Assembly: GCA_037138855.1 (NCBI GenBank)
Contig: JBAXHO010000001.1
Span: 1-64,000 of the forward strand
Source: JBAXHO01 sp037138855
Lineage (GTDB): Bacteria > Patescibacteriota > Dojkabacteria > B142 > OLB20
Reading direction: 5' to 3'
Length of the DNA stretch: 64,000 nt
Shown here: positions 1-9,294 of the stretch, piece by piece
Layout: each line of letters begins with the position of its first letter
How positions within the stretch are numbered: position 1 is the first letter of the stretch
Position numbers and translations under genes: made by a program
The notes under the pieces: model-generated
The model's database searches: none
What the model was told of the DNA's origin: nothing
Seen by the model: the letters and a program-made list of their open reading frames with translations, nothing else

Positions 1-129
1 CATAAATACTAGTTGATACCATTGCGGTATTTGTAAAAATTTGTCAGATAAATGTTGATTATTCTATCATTATTGAAAAAATAGAAAGGTAAGTCAACAA
101 AGAATTGATATGGATAGAAAGCCTTGAAA

Positions 130-1125
130 ATGATAAACTCTGAATTGAATTCAGAACAAATACAAATAATGCTCAAATGGAATTCTCAAGTAAAACTTAT
201 TCTTGCAGATGTAGATGAAACTATTACTGATGTATATACAGATGCAGTTCCGGAGATGATTGTAGAGCTAGAAAAACTATTACGGGAGGGCAAAGTTCTT
301 TTTCTTGCTTCTGGTGGCGGTTTGGAAAGTATTTTGGACCGTGTTGTGTTAAAAATAAATAAATCATTACGAAAACAAATAATTATTGCTCATTGTGCTG
401 GAGCAGAAGTATATGGTCTTGATGATAGTGGGAATTTGAAAAAGCTATATTTCAGCCTCTATGATCAAGTAATGACTGCAGGGCAGAAAACAAACTGGCG
501 AAAGCTTACAACTGCATTGATAGAAAGAATGCAGTTGAAAATTTTTCCAGCAATGGCGGTAAAAAAATTCAAAACAATCAGTCATGAAGATCCCTTAGCA
601 ATAATTCTGTCAGATCGTGGTCCTCAAATAACTTTAGAATTTATAAATGCCTACAATTTACAATTAGCTGATTTACAAAAAATTCCTTATGAAATCCCTT
701 ATGTAGCTGGAAAATATGACCTGCGCCATAAAGCGTTGGAGATAATTCAAGAATTGTTGGTAATATATTCGGTTCCAATTGATGTAAAATTTGGTGGAGA
801 ATTTGCGCTAGATATGAGATTGAAAGGTGTTTCCAAGGAGGTAGCCATTAGAAAAGTGCTTGCTGATTCGAAAATTCTCAAAAATCTAGGGCTGACAACT
901 ACAGATGTCAATAATCCGGAAATGCTTGAAATTTGGGGAGATAAATTTTCGTTGCCACATGGATCAGATTTTGATATGTCCCTAGCTGTCCATTCTCAAG
1001 TACGCTCAATTGATTTCAGAATTGAGGATCCATTGACCTTTGAGAAAGGATATAATATTCAGCTCTGGGATGGTCAGAAACACCTGCATGAAGGCTTACT
1101 TGAATATTTACAATCACGAAAATAA
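130..1125 (+). CDS. HAD-superfamily (Cof/PMM-like) phosphatase
   Basis: Haloacid-dehalogenase-fold hydrolase, probably a cytosolic phosphatase acting on a small phosphorylated metabolite. Motif I is DVDETIT with the nucleophile and acid/base aspartates at about residues 27 and 29. Motif II is the ASGGG segment near residue 60. A KGVSKEVAI segment is the motif III lysine region typical of Cof/phosphomannomutase-type (IIB cap) members, and motif IV is GDKFSLPHGSDFD near the end. Length (331 aa) suits a core plus C2 cap. An in-frame TTG lies two codons upstream, but the ATG at 130 is preferred. There is no Shine-Dalgarno. The substrate cannot be read from sequence. metG follows after 70 bp. Confidence 0.8.
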   Translation: MINSELNSEQIQIMLKWNSQVKLILADVDETITDVYTDAVPEMIVELEKLLREGKVLFLASGGGLESILDRVVLKINKSLRKQIIIAHCAGAEVYGLDDSGNLKKLYFSLYDQVMTAGQKTNWRKLTTALIERMQLKIFPAMAVKKFKTISHEDPLAIILSDRGPQITLEFINAYNLQLADLQKIPYEIPYVAGKYDLRHKALEIIQELLVIYSVPIDVKFGGEFALDMRLKGVSKEVAIRKVLADSKILKNLGLTTTDVNNPEMLEIWGDKFSLPHGSDFDMSLAVHSQVRSIDFRIEDPLTFEKGYNIQLWDGQKHLHEGLLEYLQSRK

Positions 1126-1196
1126 TTTGTTAACCCGTTAATTTGTTAATATTTAATTTTTAATCTTATTTTTTACCTATTAGCTATTTTTCACCC

Positions 1197-2933
1197 ATGT
1201 CAAAAAAAATTCTTGTTGCAGTAGCTTGGCCCTATGTCAATGGTGATATCCATTTAGGACATTTAGCTGGTTATTTACTTCCCGCAGATATTTTTGCCAG
1301 ATACCAAAGACTTTGTGGTAATGATGTACTGATGGTTTCGGGCTCTGATTGTCATGGGACACCGATTACAGTAGAGGCTGATAAAAAGAGATTATCACCA
1401 GCAGAAGTGGTGGAAGAATATCATCAGAAAGATTTGGAATTATTTAAGGCAATAAAACTTGATTACAATTTATATACTAAGACAACTACCGAGAATCATA
1501 AAAGAGTAGTGCAGGAAATTTTTTTAGATTTACTTAAGGCTGGATATATTGTAAAAGACACAATGCAACAATATTATTCTGCAGAGGATCAAGCGTTTTT
1601 ACCAGATCGTTATGTTGAAGGTACTTGTCCGCATTGTCAGGCGAAAGAGCAACGCAGTGATCAATGCGAATCATGTGGCAGATGGCTTAAGGATGGTGAG
1701 TTGATTAACCCTTATAGTAAGCTTACAAAAAATAAAGTAGCACTAAAAGCCACAGAACATTATTTTTTGGATCTTGCCAGTTTGGTACCACAATTGCAAA
1801 AATTTGTTTCGGAAAGCAAAGGCAGATGGCGGGATTGGGTATATAAGGAAACAGATGGCTGGCTGAAAGAAGGACTACAGAAACGGGCAATTACTCGGGA
1901 TATGGACTGGGCGATTGATTTGCCAATTGATGAAATTATGAAACTGGAACCTGAAAAGCAGCTTAAAGATTTCCAGGGAAAGAAGATTTATGTCTGGTTT
2001 GAAGCAGTGGTTGGTTACTTATCAGCACCACAAGAATGGGTGACGTTAGATGCAGCGAAATCTGGCATTATCTGGAAAAAAAATCCTGGCCAAAGTGATA
2101 AATGGCAGAATTGGTGGCTTAATCCTGAAAGTGAACATTATTATTTTATGGGTCAGGATAATTTGGTCTTTCACACCTTGATGTGGCCGGCTCAACTGAT
2201 TGGCAGCGGTCGGGGATACATTTTACCTCATAATGTGTTTGTAAACAAATTTATGAATTATGATGGTAAAAAGTTTTCCAAAAGTAGAAACTGGACAATT
2301 GATTCCATGAAGATGGTTAAAAAATATGGAGTAGATGCGACACGGTATTACATCGCTGCGAATTTGCCTGAAAATAAGGAGGGAAACTTCACTTGGGAAG
2401 GATTTGTAGCTGCTGTGAATAATGAGTTGGTAGCCAATCTGGGAAATTTTGTAAACCGTACATTGAAGTTCTTCGAAGTGAATTTCTATGGCGAATTAAT
2501 TGCAGAAAATACTGCAAGACTTCCGGAAATTAAAATTGAAAGTTCCAAAGCATTCACAGAAAGTGGAGAATTGATTGAGAAAGGTAGTTTTGTAGCAGCA
2601 CTTGAGGTTATTATGCGTTATGCAGCTTTTGCCAATAAGTATTTCAATGATCAACAAATTTGGACTGTAATTAAAAAAGATCGAAAACAGGCAGAAAAGA
2701 TAATGTTTGATTTGTTAAATATTATTTATGATTTAGCAATTATTATTTGTCCATTTCTACCAGAATCAGCTACTAGAATTGCGACAATGTTGGGGATTTG
2801 TGAAAACCTAGAAGAGATTGATCGGAATCATTGGCAATCAGAGACTTTACAACAATTCAAGTTGCAACAACCAGTAGAAATTCTCATTCAGAAATTAGAT
2901 GCCAAGGTGGTATTGCAGGAAAAAGAGGATTAA
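1197..2933 (+). CDS. metG: Methionyl-tRNA synthetase
   Basis: Class I synthetase that charges tRNA-Met. The N-terminus has AWPYVNGDIHLGH, with the HIGH-type signature HLGH at residues 19-22. A CPHC...CESC zinc knuckle at about 144-160 is the Met-type knuckle. WFEAVVGYLSA and the KFSKS version of KMSKS (about 359-363) complete the active site. The anticodon-binding helical domain fills the C-terminal third. At 578 aa it stops before the EMAP/Trbp111-like tRNA-binding appendix found in many bacterial MetRS, so it is the short form. The leader is AT-rich without Shine-Dalgarno, and no T-box or leader peptide is visible upstream. Confidence 0.96.
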   Translation: MSKKILVAVAWPYVNGDIHLGHLAGYLLPADIFARYQRLCGNDVLMVSGSDCHGTPITVEADKKRLSPAEVVEEYHQKDLELFKAIKLDYNLYTKTTTENHKRVVQEIFLDLLKAGYIVKDTMQQYYSAEDQAFLPDRYVEGTCPHCQAKEQRSDQCESCGRWLKDGELINPYSKLTKNKVALKATEHYFLDLASLVPQLQKFVSESKGRWRDWVYKETDGWLKEGLQKRAITRDMDWAIDLPIDEIMKLEPEKQLKDFQGKKIYVWFEAVVGYLSAPQEWVTLDAAKSGIIWKKNPGQSDKWQNWWLNPESEHYYFMGQDNLVFHTLMWPAQLIGSGRGYILPHNVFVNKFMNYDGKKFSKSRNWTIDSMKMVKKYGVDATRYYIAANLPENKEGNFTWEGFVAAVNNELVANLGNFVNRTLKFFEVNFYGELIAENTARLPEIKIESSKAFTESGELIEKGSFVAALEVIMRYAAFANKYFNDQQIWTVIKKDRKQAEKIMFDLLNIIYDLAIIICPFLPESATRIATMLGICENLEEIDRNHWQSETLQQFKLQQPVEILIQKLDAKVVLQEKED

Positions 2934-2966
2934 GTTAAGATGATTTAATAGCTTTATTTTACATAA

Positions 2967-4166
2967 ATGACGAATATGAGATTTCATCGGAGAACCTCAT
3001 TGATATTGTTAGTGGTAACTTTTTTAGTTGGTCTATCGACAATATTTATCGCTTATCAGTTGCAAAAACGGGGTTTAATTTCTCCTGAAGATTTTCAAGC
3101 AGGTGGAGGTAATGGCGCATGTTGTGTACCGAGTAACCCGAGTGGAGGGTGTGTAACAGGCTGGAAATGTATAAAACAGGCTTGTACTGAGGAAGCTATC
3201 GGACAAAATGGTGTAGAATGTCCTGCTGGAAGCGGAAAACATTGTAAATCTGGTATGACTTGTAGTGGAAGTCAATGCAAAAGTGCATATACTTGTGTAA
3301 AGGATACAGGAGGCGGTGGTGGAGGTGATTGTGCCAGCACAATCTGTGAATGGCCACAAGTCGTGATAAGCGGTAGATGTAATAACAGCGTTCCTGTATG
3401 TCACTGTGCAAGATGCAATGGTATCAGTGGTTGTAGTAATCCGAGTGTTAATTTTACCGGCTGTAGCGGAAATCCTCCGACATGTAATCCCGGTGGATGT
3501 CCTGCCGGATATGTAAGCTGCGGTACTACCGTCGATCATGAAAGTGTAGCTGGATGTACAAAAACTGCTACAAAATGTAAAGTAAACCATCCTGATTGTA
3601 ATAATCCAAGTTATGTTTATCGATATTGTAAGCCATCTGTAGTGAATTCACCTACACCGACTACTCCGGTAGTCAATACACCAACACAGACAGTGACTCC
3701 TACACCTACTACACCAGTGGTGAATACACCGACACGCACTGTGACACCGACACCTACTACACCAGTGGTAAACACCCCTACCCGAACATTGACGCCAACA
3801 CCGACTACACCTGTCGTGAATACACCGACACGGACAAATACTCCTACTCCTACACCGACAGGAACTAGAGCTCCGACACCGACACCGACACAGCCAGGGA
3901 GCCTTACCGCTACTCCTTCAAGAAATTTACCTCATACGGCAATTACTACATCTGATCAGCTGGATCGTGTTATTGTCGGGATGATTCTGGTAATTGGAGG
4001 GTTTGCTATCTACTGGATGGGGTTTAATAGAAAAATTGAGGAGATCTATTGGAAATATCTTGGTAAAAAATTAACTAGAACCATTCGTAGTAAAGTATTA
4101 GGGAAAGAGATGGAAGTATTTATCGAAAAGATGATGGAAAAACTTGGTAGAAAGAAGGAGAGATAA
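2967..4166 (+). CDS. Cys-rich surface protein with PT-rich stalk and two TM segments
   Basis: No known function. The N-terminal hydrophobic segment (about 10-30) is a signal or anchor. Residues 45-225 hold many Cys-containing modules (GACCVPSNPSGGC-like), probably disulfide-bonded. Residues 227-315 are a repeated TPTPTTPVVNTPTRT-type stalk. An LPHTA motif at about 320 precedes a second TM (332-352), and a basic cytoplasmic tail of about 45 residues follows. LPHTA resembles a sortase motif, but the long tail is atypical and no sortase gene is seen here, so the second TM may simply anchor the protein. It follows metG by 33 bp. Confidence 0.75.
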   Translation: MTNMRFHRRTSLILLVVTFLVGLSTIFIAYQLQKRGLISPEDFQAGGGNGACCVPSNPSGGCVTGWKCIKQACTEEAIGQNGVECPAGSGKHCKSGMTCSGSQCKSAYTCVKDTGGGGGGDCASTICEWPQVVISGRCNNSVPVCHCARCNGISGCSNPSVNFTGCSGNPPTCNPGGCPAGYVSCGTTVDHESVAGCTKTATKCKVNHPDCNNPSYVYRYCKPSVVNSPTPTTPVVNTPTQTVTPTPTTPVVNTPTRTVTPTPTTPVVNTPTRTLTPTPTTPVVNTPTRTNTPTPTPTGTRAPTPTPTQPGSLTATPSRNLPHTAITTSDQLDRVIVGMILVIGGFAIYWMGFNRKIEEIYWKYLGKKLTRTIRSKVLGKEMEVFIEKMMEKLGRKKER

Positions 4167-4168
4167 AT

Positions 4169-4227
4169 AAGTATCAAGTATCAGGTATTAAGTATCAGGT
4201 ATTAAGTATCAAGTATCAGGTAGCATG
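4169..4227 (+). repeat. Tandem AAGTATCAGGTATTAAGTATC-type word repeat
   Basis: About five imperfect copies of (A)AGTATCA(A/G)GTATCAGGTA fill the whole spacer between the surface protein and tatD. The same word family recurs near 10553, 18603, 52434 and 62930, and in a related form inside valS near 6170-6200. Confidence 0.8.
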
Positions 4228-4228
4228 T

Positions 4229-5068
4229 ATGAAAATTTTTAATGTCAAATCACTTTTTGATTCGCATTGTCATCTTAATGATGTGGCTTTTGACTTAGAT
4301 CGGGAAAATGTTGTTAATGCTACAATTTCAAAGAGTGTGAATGCAATTATTGATGTTGCAGTTGATTTGCAATCAGCACAAAAAGCGATTTCTAACTCTT
4401 TGGCTTTTCCTGAACTTGTTTGGGCTACAGTGGGAATTCATCCTGAGACATTGATCCCGGGATCAGAATTATTTATGGGTAAGGTAACTAAACTAAATTT
4501 ACAAGAAAAAATTTCTCAAATTAGTGATTTGATTACTGCAAATCAGAATCAGGTAGTGATGATTGGTGAGTGTGGTATCGATCTTTTTTGGCTTCGAAAA
4601 AATAATTGTTCCAATGATATTTATAGCACAAGTCGTACCTTGCAAATTAATCTTTTTGAACAACATTTGCAATTGGCGGAACTATTTCATCTCCCTTTAT
4701 CAATTCATGCGCGTGATGATGATGATTTATGTTTCGATATTTTACATGATTATCAAGGTAGAGTAGAAGCTGTATTTCATAGTTTCACCGGTGATTATCA
4801 GGCAGCAAAAGACATTTTAGATCTGGGTTATAAAATTGGCATTAATGGGATAATTACTTTTAATTCAGCTCAGCAGATTAGAGAAGCGATTAAAAGTATT
4901 ATCGGCACCAAGATACAAACTCCAGAGCAACTTTATCAAAAAGGGATTTTGTTAGAAACTGATGCCCCTTTACTTAGTTTTGGACAAAATCGTGGCAAGC
5001 GCAATGTACCAGAGGCAATTCTGGAATTATTCCAATTTATTAGTAATTTATTTAATTTGCATAATTAA
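4229..5068 (+). CDS. tatD: TatD-family metal-dependent DNase
   Basis: TatD/YcfH-type hydrolase with a TIM-barrel metal centre; family members are 3'-5' DNases or deacylases in the cytosol. Ligands are visible in order: DSHCHL (His13, His15), GECGID (Glu, about 115), IHARD (His), FHSFTG (His) and ETDAPL (Asp). The WATVGIHPE segment is also typical. Length of 279 aa is normal for the family. Two ATGs lie close together (4225 and 4229); the second is the one in frame. The upstream spacer is the tandem word repeat. The next gene starts 2 bp after the stop, so the two are likely cotranscribed. Confidence 0.93.
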   Translation: MKIFNVKSLFDSHCHLNDVAFDLDRENVVNATISKSVNAIIDVAVDLQSAQKAISNSLAFPELVWATVGIHPETLIPGSELFMGKVTKLNLQEKISQISDLITANQNQVVMIGECGIDLFWLRKNNCSNDIYSTSRTLQINLFEQHLQLAELFHLPLSIHARDDDDLCFDILHDYQGRVEAVFHSFTGDYQAAKDILDLGYKIGINGIITFNSAQQIREAIKSIIGTKIQTPEQLYQKGILLETDAPLLSFGQNRGKRNVPEAILELFQFISNLFNLHN

Positions 5069-5070
5069 TA

Positions 5071-5733
5071 ATGAAAAAAATAATTTCTAAAAAAGTCTTT
5101 ATTATCATTTTTTCAATTTTAGTCATTGTTGCATTGTTGTTTACTGCAATACTTTATTATATTTACAAACAAAGTCATCGCCAATGGGATACCACCAAAA
5201 TAATTACTGTACAAAGTGAAAAACCTGAGGAAACTTTTTATATAATTTATAGTTTATGTGATGCCCAATCGATTGGTAATGGATTATTAGCTTCAGATTG
5301 TGATAAAGCTACTAATGACCGTAATCAGGTAATTATTTATCTCGATAAAAAATTGTTTATTGCCGAATATAAATTGCAAATTACCAAGGCTTTAAAAAAT
5401 ACCAATGCTTATTCGGAGAGCAAAGTTAATTTTTATTTAGAACCAATTCAAGCGATCAAAACAAAGGATGTTGATATTAAATCACTACCAATTGAGCTTA
5501 AAAAAGCGGATGATAGCGCCCAACTTAACTTTTTGTATTTAACCGATGATGTTGTAGCAAGTGCTTTGCAAAAAGGAAATATGAGCATCTATGATTTGGT
5601 CAACGAAGAATTTCTCATGAACATTCAGTTTCGTGATATTGGTTTTGAATGTGGCAGTCTCTGTGGGCGCGGTGTGAAATATTATATTATTGAGGGTGAT
5701 CGGGCATTTTTAGTAAGCAAATGGATTAGTTAA
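5071..5733 (+). CDS. Single-pass membrane protein, unknown ectodomain
   Basis: I do not recognise this family. It has a short basic N-terminus, one TM at about residues 9-32, then an extracytoplasmic domain of about 185 residues with four Cys (CDAQ...DCDK and CGSLCGRG) that could form disulfides. It is tightly linked to tatD (2 bp gap) and ends just before a perfect hairpin that separates it from convergent valS. Start is the first ATG and there is no Shine-Dalgarno. Confidence 0.75.
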   Translation: MKKIISKKVFIIIFSILVIVALLFTAILYYIYKQSHRQWDTTKIITVQSEKPEETFYIIYSLCDAQSIGNGLLASDCDKATNDRNQVIIYLDKKLFIAEYKLQITKALKNTNAYSESKVNFYLEPIQAIKTKDVDIKSLPIELKKADDSAQLNFLYLTDDVVASALQKGNMSIYDLVNEEFLMNIQFRDIGFECGSLCGRGVKYYIIEGDRAFLVSKWIS

Positions 5734-5740
5734 ATTTCAT

Positions 5741-5772
5741 CCGTAGGGTCCAAAAAATTTTGGACCCTACGG
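5741..5772. terminator. Bidirectional hairpin between convergent genes
   Basis: A perfect inverted repeat: CCGTAGGGTCC, an A6T4 centre, and GGACCCTACGG. It lies between the 3' ends of the membrane protein (+) and valS (-). There is no long external T-run, but the central A/T block allows it to act from both sides. Confidence 0.75.
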
Positions 5773-5782
5773 TAGTATCGAT

Positions 5783-8700
5783 TTATTTAATCTTCCACTT
5801 GCAGTACATGATACTTTCCGCTTCCTGCTCTGATTTTGGTAGTGCTTGCCAGATTTTTTCTGTAATAAAAGGAGCAAAGGGATGTAACATTTTTAAATAG
5901 GCATTCATACAGAAATATAATATGGCTTGAGCTGCTTTCCTTGATTGCTGAGCTGCTTCATCCTGATTAATCGGATTGCCTTCACGGTCTTTGGTATAGA
6001 GACGGGATTTGACTTTTTCGATGTAGATATCAGCAAAGGTATGCCAGAAAGAATCGTATAATTCCTGAGCAGCAATTCCGAACTGGAAACTGTCCATGCG
6101 ACGGGTGGTGTCCTGGTGAAGTTGCTGAATATGGTTATACATTTCCTGATCAGCAGGAAGTAAGTTGGGTAGTTGGTAGCTCGTAGCTCGTAGCTGAGAT
6201 TCGAGATTCGAGATTCGCAATTCGAAGTCTTCCAGATTCATGAGAATAAATTTCCCGGCATTCCAGAGTTTGTTGCAGAAATTACGGTTGTTGGCGATTT
6301 TTTCTTCATATAGTCGGTAATTTTGACCAACAGAATTTCCCAGGATAAAACTGAGGCGGAGGGCATCTGTCCCGTATTTCTGCATCATTTCAAAGGGGTC
6401 AATCCCATTTCCTTTAGATTTACTCATTTTAACGCCATTTTTATCAAGCACTAGTCCATGGAGGTAGACATCTTTGAAAGGAGCTATTTTTTCACCTGGT
6501 TGTTGATCCCAGGGTTTGCCGTTTGACTTCTGTAGTTCTTTGGCAGCGCGGTAAGGATTGAGTAACATCATTCTAGTCACCCAGAAAAGCAAGATATCCC
6601 AACCTGTTTCCATTACTTGGGTCGGGTAGAAGTCCTGATAGTCATTGACACCACTTGCTTTGAGCGTCAAATATGGCCATTGACCGGAAGAAAACCAGGT
6701 GTCGAGGACGTCGGAATCTTGATTCCAGATCGGTGACCGGTTATCGGTGACCGGTAATCGGAAGGGAAAGGAATTGATCTCGAGATTGTTGATTTCGTGG
6801 GCGCGACTTGCGGCGGGAGTTTCGCCACCAAGTTCTCTTTTAAATACCCGAATTACACCGGAATGGGTAACAATGAGTATTTTTTTGTGGGCATATTTTT
6901 GTTTAATGTCAGCGATGAATTCTTGGACACGGGATTCAACTTCTTGGATGCTTTCTCCTCCCGGAATAGTTTCCTGGTAGTTGGCGTCGTTGGCTGAGGT
7001 GAATTCAGGATATTTTAGCTCAGCTTCCTGCCAGAGTAGTCCTTCTAAAATGCCGAAGTTACGTTCTTTCAGTCGATCATCAGTAATTACTTCCAAGCCA
7101 AGCTCTTTGGCAATGATTGTCGCGGTAGTATAGGTTCTTTTTAACGGTGAACTGATAATTAAATCATAGCCGGTATTTTCAGACTTTAGTTTTTTAGCCA
7201 ATAATCCAGTCTGAGTGACACCATTGGCATTGATTTGAGAATCATTTTGACCTGAAATTCTGCCAATATGATTATTATCTGTTTCCGCATGGCGAATCAC
7301 GTCAAGAGTTTCGCTTTGAGAATTGGGATTATCGAGTCCCACATAGAGCAGATCTTGATAATCTGAGTTTTCTGAAATGGTTTTACCGGCAATTTTTTCG
7401 CGAACTACACCATTTTCATCAATAAATTGTTCATGAGTGCCTTTGTACCAAACTGGAATCCGATAACCCCACCAGAGTTGTCTGGTGATACACCAGTCTT
7501 CCGGCGTATTCATCCAGTCAAAATAAGTTTTCTTTTTGCCTTCAGGCATAATTTCAGTAAAACCTTGTTCGACAAGTTCTTTTGCTTTGGCTTTCAAGGG
7601 TTTAGTATCGACAAACCACTGATGAGAAACTAGTGGCTCGATTGGATGTTTGCAACGTTCACAGATTCTGATGCGGTTTTCATATGCAGTATCAATGGAA
7701 ATCAGCATCCCGGCAGTTTTCATATCTTCAAGCATTGTCTTTCTAGCTTCATCGGCTTTCATGCCATTATATTTACCAGCCAAATGGTTCATGGTACCAT
7801 CGAAATTGATTACTTGTTTCTCCGGCATACATTCAGTTTGATGACGTTTAGCAATATCCCAGTCTTCCATGGCATGAGCAGGAGTAATTTTGAGTGATCC
7901 TGTTCCAAATTCAGAATCCACTGCTTGATCGCCAATAATATTTAGTTTTGTTGTACTTGTAATAGTTCGAACTGCAAAGCTTTTACCGAGGAATTCCTGA
8001 TAACGCCAGTCATCAGGATCCACTGCAATAGCTGTATCGCCAAAGATCGTTTCCGGTCGGACAGTTCCGATGATAAAGCCATTATTGTAAAATTTATCTT
8101 CAGGATAGTCAGCAAATTTAATGATATGTACTCCGGCAAAATGCTTACAATAATGCAGGAAAAGTTTTTCTAGTTCATCCTGCAACTCGTTAAGATTTTT
8201 TTCAGGATTAATTACAATTAATTTGTAATCTTTATCGAAACGCATCATGATCGCTTCAGCTTTTCCAGTTACCTTATCACCCTTTTTGAGATTATCAAAT
8301 CCCAAAATCCAGGCATCTAGATCTTCACCATCATTGGGATTTTTTTCACCAGCAATATAGCCATAATAATCAAAGGGCCATTGATATTCTTCACCATTTT
8401 TTGTGGTGAATTTATCTCCTTTGCTTCTTTCGACAGTAACTTCAATTTCTTTTCCGGCAAATTTATTTTTTAGGCTAACTGCATATGGTTCGGCATCGAT
8501 TAAACCATATTTAAAATAGATAAATGGGCTTTGACTGTCTTTAAATTCAGTGTCAATATCCGCAAGAGCAGAGGAACAGCGGGGACACCAGTTAATGATT
8601 CGCTTCCCACGATAAATCAGACCATCTTCGTACATCAGGATAAAGGCCTTCAGTACTTCATCGACAATTTTTGGATCCAGTGTAAATAATTCTCTCTCAA

Positions 8701-9145
8701 AATCTGCTGATAAGCCGATTTTTTTCTCCTGATTACGCGCTGTAGCAGAATTGTCCATACAGAATTTATAGCAGGCTTTATAGAAAGTTTCTCTCCCTAA
8801 GTCTTTTTTACTTTTACCTTTTTTCGCCAGTTCCTTTTCAAAAACAACTTCTGTCTGAATACCAGCATGATCTTTGCCAGGTAGTAGCAATACTTTTTTA
8901 CCTAACATTCTCTGATATCTACCCATTAGATCCTGGTAAGCATAACCGGACATGTGTCCGAGATGAAGGTTGCCATTGGCATTGGGTGGGGGCAGGGTAA
9001 TCATGAAACTTTCCCGCTCAGGCAGGTGAGCGCTCGAAAGTTCTCGATCGCTTGTGTATTCCGGAGCGTAAAAATTATGATCCAGCCAAAATTTCAGCAT
9101 CTCTGCTTCAGTTTCGGATGGTTTGTAGGGTCCTTTGGGGAGCAT
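5783..9145 (-). CDS. valS: Valyl-tRNA synthetase with inserted pyrophosphatase-like and histidine-phosphatase domains
   Basis: Class I synthetase charging tRNA-Val: PPPNANGNLHLGH (HIGH motif 61-64), editing domain with VRPETIFGD (362-370), DVLDTWFSSGQWP (812-824), KMSKS (906-910) and anticodon-binding C-terminus. It is 1120 aa, well above the usual 850-950. Two insertions account for this. Residues about 225-350 resemble family I inorganic pyrophosphatase (YYGYI at 260-264, DGEDLDAW at 272-279, then FDKDYKLIVI), placed where the editing domain begins. Residues about 612-795 are a histidine phosphatase (RHAE at 618-621, SPLKR with Arg670, Glu694, His761 in VTHSG), placed between RIPVWY and the DVLDTW motif. 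Both are in frame. A C-terminal stretch near 975-993 is encoded by the dispersed intergenic words. A T-box leader precedes the gene. Confidence 0.93.
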   Translation of the reverse strand: MLPKGPYKPSETEAEMLKFWLDHNFYAPEYTSDRELSSAHLPERESFMITLPPPNANGNLHLGHMSGYAYQDLMGRYQRMLGKKVLLLPGKDHAGIQTEVVFEKELAKKGKSKKDLGRETFYKACYKFCMDNSATARNQEKKIGLSADFERELFTLDPKIVDEVLKAFILMYEDGLIYRGKRIINWCPRCSSALADIDTEFKDSQSPFIYFKYGLIDAEPYAVSLKNKFAGKEIEVTVERSKGDKFTTKNGEEYQWPFDYYGYIAGEKNPNDGEDLDAWILGFDNLKKGDKVTGKAEAIMMRFDKDYKLIVINPEKNLNELQDELEKLFLHYCKHFAGVHIIKFADYPEDKFYNNGFIIGTVRPETIFGDTAIAVDPDDWRYQEFLGKSFAVRTITSTTKLNIIGDQAVDSEFGTGSLKITPAHAMEDWDIAKRHQTECMPEKQVINFDGTMNHLAGKYNGMKADEARKTMLEDMKTAGMLISIDTAYENRIRICERCKHPIEPLVSHQWFVDTKPLKAKAKELVEQGFTEIMPEGKKKTYFDWMNTPEDWCITRQLWWGYRIPVWYKGTHEQFIDENGVVREKIAGKTISENSDYQDLLYVGLDNPNSQSETLDVIRHAETDNNHIGRISGQNDSQINANGVTQTGLLAKKLKSENTGYDLIISSPLKRTYTTATIIAKELGLEVITDDRLKERNFGILEGLLWQEAELKYPEFTSANDANYQETIPGGESIQEVESRVQEFIADIKQKYAHKKILIVTHSGVIRVFKRELGGETPAASRAHEINNLEINSFPFRLPVTDNRSPIWNQDSDVLDTWFSSGQWPYLTLKASGVNDYQDFYPTQVMETGWDILLFWVTRMMLLNPYRAAKELQKSNGKPWDQQPGEKIAPFKDVYLHGLVLDKNGVKMSKSKGNGIDPFEMMQKYGTDALRLSFILGNSVGQNYRLYEEKIANNRNFCNKLWNAGKFILMNLEDFELRISNLESQLRATSYQLPNLLPADQEMYNHIQQLHQDTTRRMDSFQFGIAAQELYDSFWHTFADIYIEKVKSRLYTKDREGNPINQDEAAQQSRKAAQAILYFCMNAYLKMLHPFAPFITEKIWQALPKSEQEAESIMYCKWKIK
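6165..6232 (-). repeat. Intergenic word repeat inside valS coding sequence
   Basis: GTAGCTCGTAGCTGAGA and ATTCGAG words are tandemly repeated here, the same families that fill spacers at 18.6 and 52.5 kb. They encode a short low-complexity insert (ELRISNLESQLRATSYQLP) between helices of the anticodon-binding domain without breaking the frame. Confidence 0.7.
6725..6762 (-). repeat. CGGTGACCGGTTATCGG word repeat inside valS
   Basis: Palindromic CCGGTGACCGGT/TATCGG words lie in the linker directly after the histidine-phosphatase insert (protein residues about 795-807). Matching words occur upstream of tmRNA (41695-41722) and at 57690-57716. Confidence 0.65.
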
Positions 9146-9250
9146 AATAAAATCATAAAAGATAAAAGATAGAAGTTAAAAGATAAAAGAATAATACCTT
9201 AATAATTATTGACTTTTAACTATTAGCTTTTAGCTATTAACTTTTTCCAC

Positions 9251-9294
9251 AAAAAATCCCCACACAACTATCAATCTTGATAATCATATAGGGA
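9251..9294 (-). terminator. T-box intrinsic terminator
   Basis: Minus strand: TCCCTATATGATTATCAA pairs along its full length (with G-U pairs) with TTGATAGTTGTGTGGGGA, followed by TTTTTT. The 5' arm overlaps the 3' half of the T-box antiterminator. Confidence 0.85.

Noticed and set aside
3075..3590. 171-codon minus-strand frame opposite the Cys-rich surface protein
   Set aside because: Thr/Ser/Cys-rich mirror of the repeat codons on the plus strand; no protein-like domain and no start context.
7942..8139. Minus-strand 65-codon frame inside valS in another frame
   Set aside because: A shadow of the valS coding frame; the valS frame is unbroken and fully explains the region.
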